Shown: piece after piece, positions 63,640 to 64,000 of the stretch
Layout: each line of letters opens with the position of its first letter
Numbering within the stretch: position 1 is the stretch's first letter
From: an uncultured beta proteobacterium
Lineage (GTDB): Bacteria > Pseudomonadota > Gammaproteobacteria > Burkholderiales > Burkholderiaceae_C
Assembly: GCA_903832285.1 (NCBI GenBank)
Contig: CAILAY010000189.1
Coordinates: 1 to 64,000 of the forward strand
Direction of reading: 5' to 3'
DNA: 64,000 nt
Made by a program: the position numbers and the translations under genes
The notes under the pieces: generated by a model
Databases searched by the model: none
Told to the model about the DNA's origin: nothing
What the model saw: only the letters and a program-made list of their open reading frames with translations

Positions 63640-64000
63640 TTACTTGGTCAGCACAAAGCCCTTGAGCTTGCTGAAAGCGCCGTCGACCAGCGCCTTTTGT
63701 TGTTCCTGATGCAGGTGCGAATAGCCCACGGCGGGCGACGCCGATGCCGCTCGCCCGGAGTAACCCAGCCTCTGACCTTCGCTCATGTTTTCATGCAGGT
63801 GGTGCTGCACGAAGAACCAGGCACCCTGGTTTTGCGGCTCGTCCTGGCACCACAACACTTCCGTCGCATTCGGGTACTTCCTGAGCTCGGCGGCGAAGGC
63901 CTTGTGCGGGAACGGATAAAGCTGCTCGACGCGGATGATGGCCGTGTCGTCGGCACCCTTGTCGTCGCGGTGCTTCACCAGGTCGTAATAGACCTTGCCC
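63640..64000 (-). CDS. sucA: 2-oxoglutarate dehydrogenase E1, C-terminal fragment (cut by window edge)
   Basis: About 120 residues of the E1 C-terminus are visible (GKVYYDLVKHRDDKG, VEQLYPFPHKAFAAELRKYP, EVLWCQDEPQNQGAWFF), a region characteristic of SucA. The frame is open to the window edge and the start lies outside. E1 decarboxylates 2-oxoglutarate with thiamine diphosphate. The sucA-sucB-lpdA order is complete here except for this cut. Confidence 0.95.
   Translation of the reverse strand, partial: GKVYYDLVKHRDDKGADDTAIIRVEQLYPFPHKAFAAELRKYPNATEVLWCQDEPQNQGAWFFVQHHLHENMSEGQRLGYSGRAASASPAVGYSHLHQEQQKALVDGAFSKLKGFVLTK

Overview
The window is chromosomal DNA from a betaproteobacterium, most likely order Burkholderiales, family Comamonadaceae (Rhodoferax/Polaromonas-like). 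This rests on the GC-rich sequence, a one-chain AroA-Cmk fusion ahead of rpsA, separate heptose kinase and epimerase genes behind lapAB, a short-form HisG helper hisZ, and the long block ndk-rlmN-pilF-rodZ-ispG-hisS-yfgM-bamB-der-hfq-hflXKC-hisZ-purA, an arrangement I associate with that order. The genus is inference. I see no tRNA, rRNA, CRISPR array, complete insertion sequence or prophage.

Layout. 1-8.1 kb (+): aroA-cmk (left end cut), rpsA, ihfB, lapA, lapB, hldE-type kinase, hldD, and a secreted helix-hairpin-helix protein; this joins translation, nucleoid and LPS core-heptose functions. 8.1-15.4 kb: an accessory-looking catabolic locus, with an ATP-dependent 5-oxoprolinase and a MarR-type regulator (-) divergent from a three-gene TRAP transporter (+), and a perfect inverted repeat between them. 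15.4-20.6 kb: a c-di-GMP GGDEF-EAL receptor overlapping a periplasmic binding lipoprotein gene (-), flanked by repeat-rich noncoding DNA. 20.6-23.75 kb (-): a sialate-O-acetylesterase-like enzyme and a YihY/BrkB membrane protein. 23.8-29.8 kb (+): DUF2069, a D-2-hydroxyacid-type FAD dehydrogenase, a ccdAB toxin-antitoxin pair directly before thyA-folA, DUF4337 and a GT39/ArnT-like glycosyltransferase. 29.8-33.8 kb: fnr (-) facing hemN (+), with a perfect FNR box between, then a SafE-like membrane protein and a class III CoA-transferase/racemase.

33.8-54.1 kb is almost wholly minus strand: a small Lys-rich protein, metC-like lyase, phosphoribosyltransferase, purA, hisZ, DUF2065, hflC, hflK, hflX, hfq, der, bamB, yfgM-like, hisS, ispG, rodZ, pilF, rlmN, ndk, rluB and scpB. 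Stop and start codons overlap or nearly touch across much of this block, so much of it is probably transcribed in common. 54.2-59.1 kb: rluD, divergent bamD, yoaA-type helicase, DUF465 protein and a PP2C phosphatase. 59.1-64 kb (-): a secreted coiled-coil protein, zapE, lpdA, sucB and the 3' end of sucA, the 2-oxoglutarate dehydrogenase complex.

The least ordinary parts are the binding-protein/GGDEF-EAL pair, the oxoprolinase-MarR-TRAP locus with its candidate operator, the ccdAB insertion at thyA-folA, two families of dispersed intergenic palindromes, a perfect 16-bp-arm hairpin in an otherwise empty region, and a terminator-like hairpin immediately before scpB.
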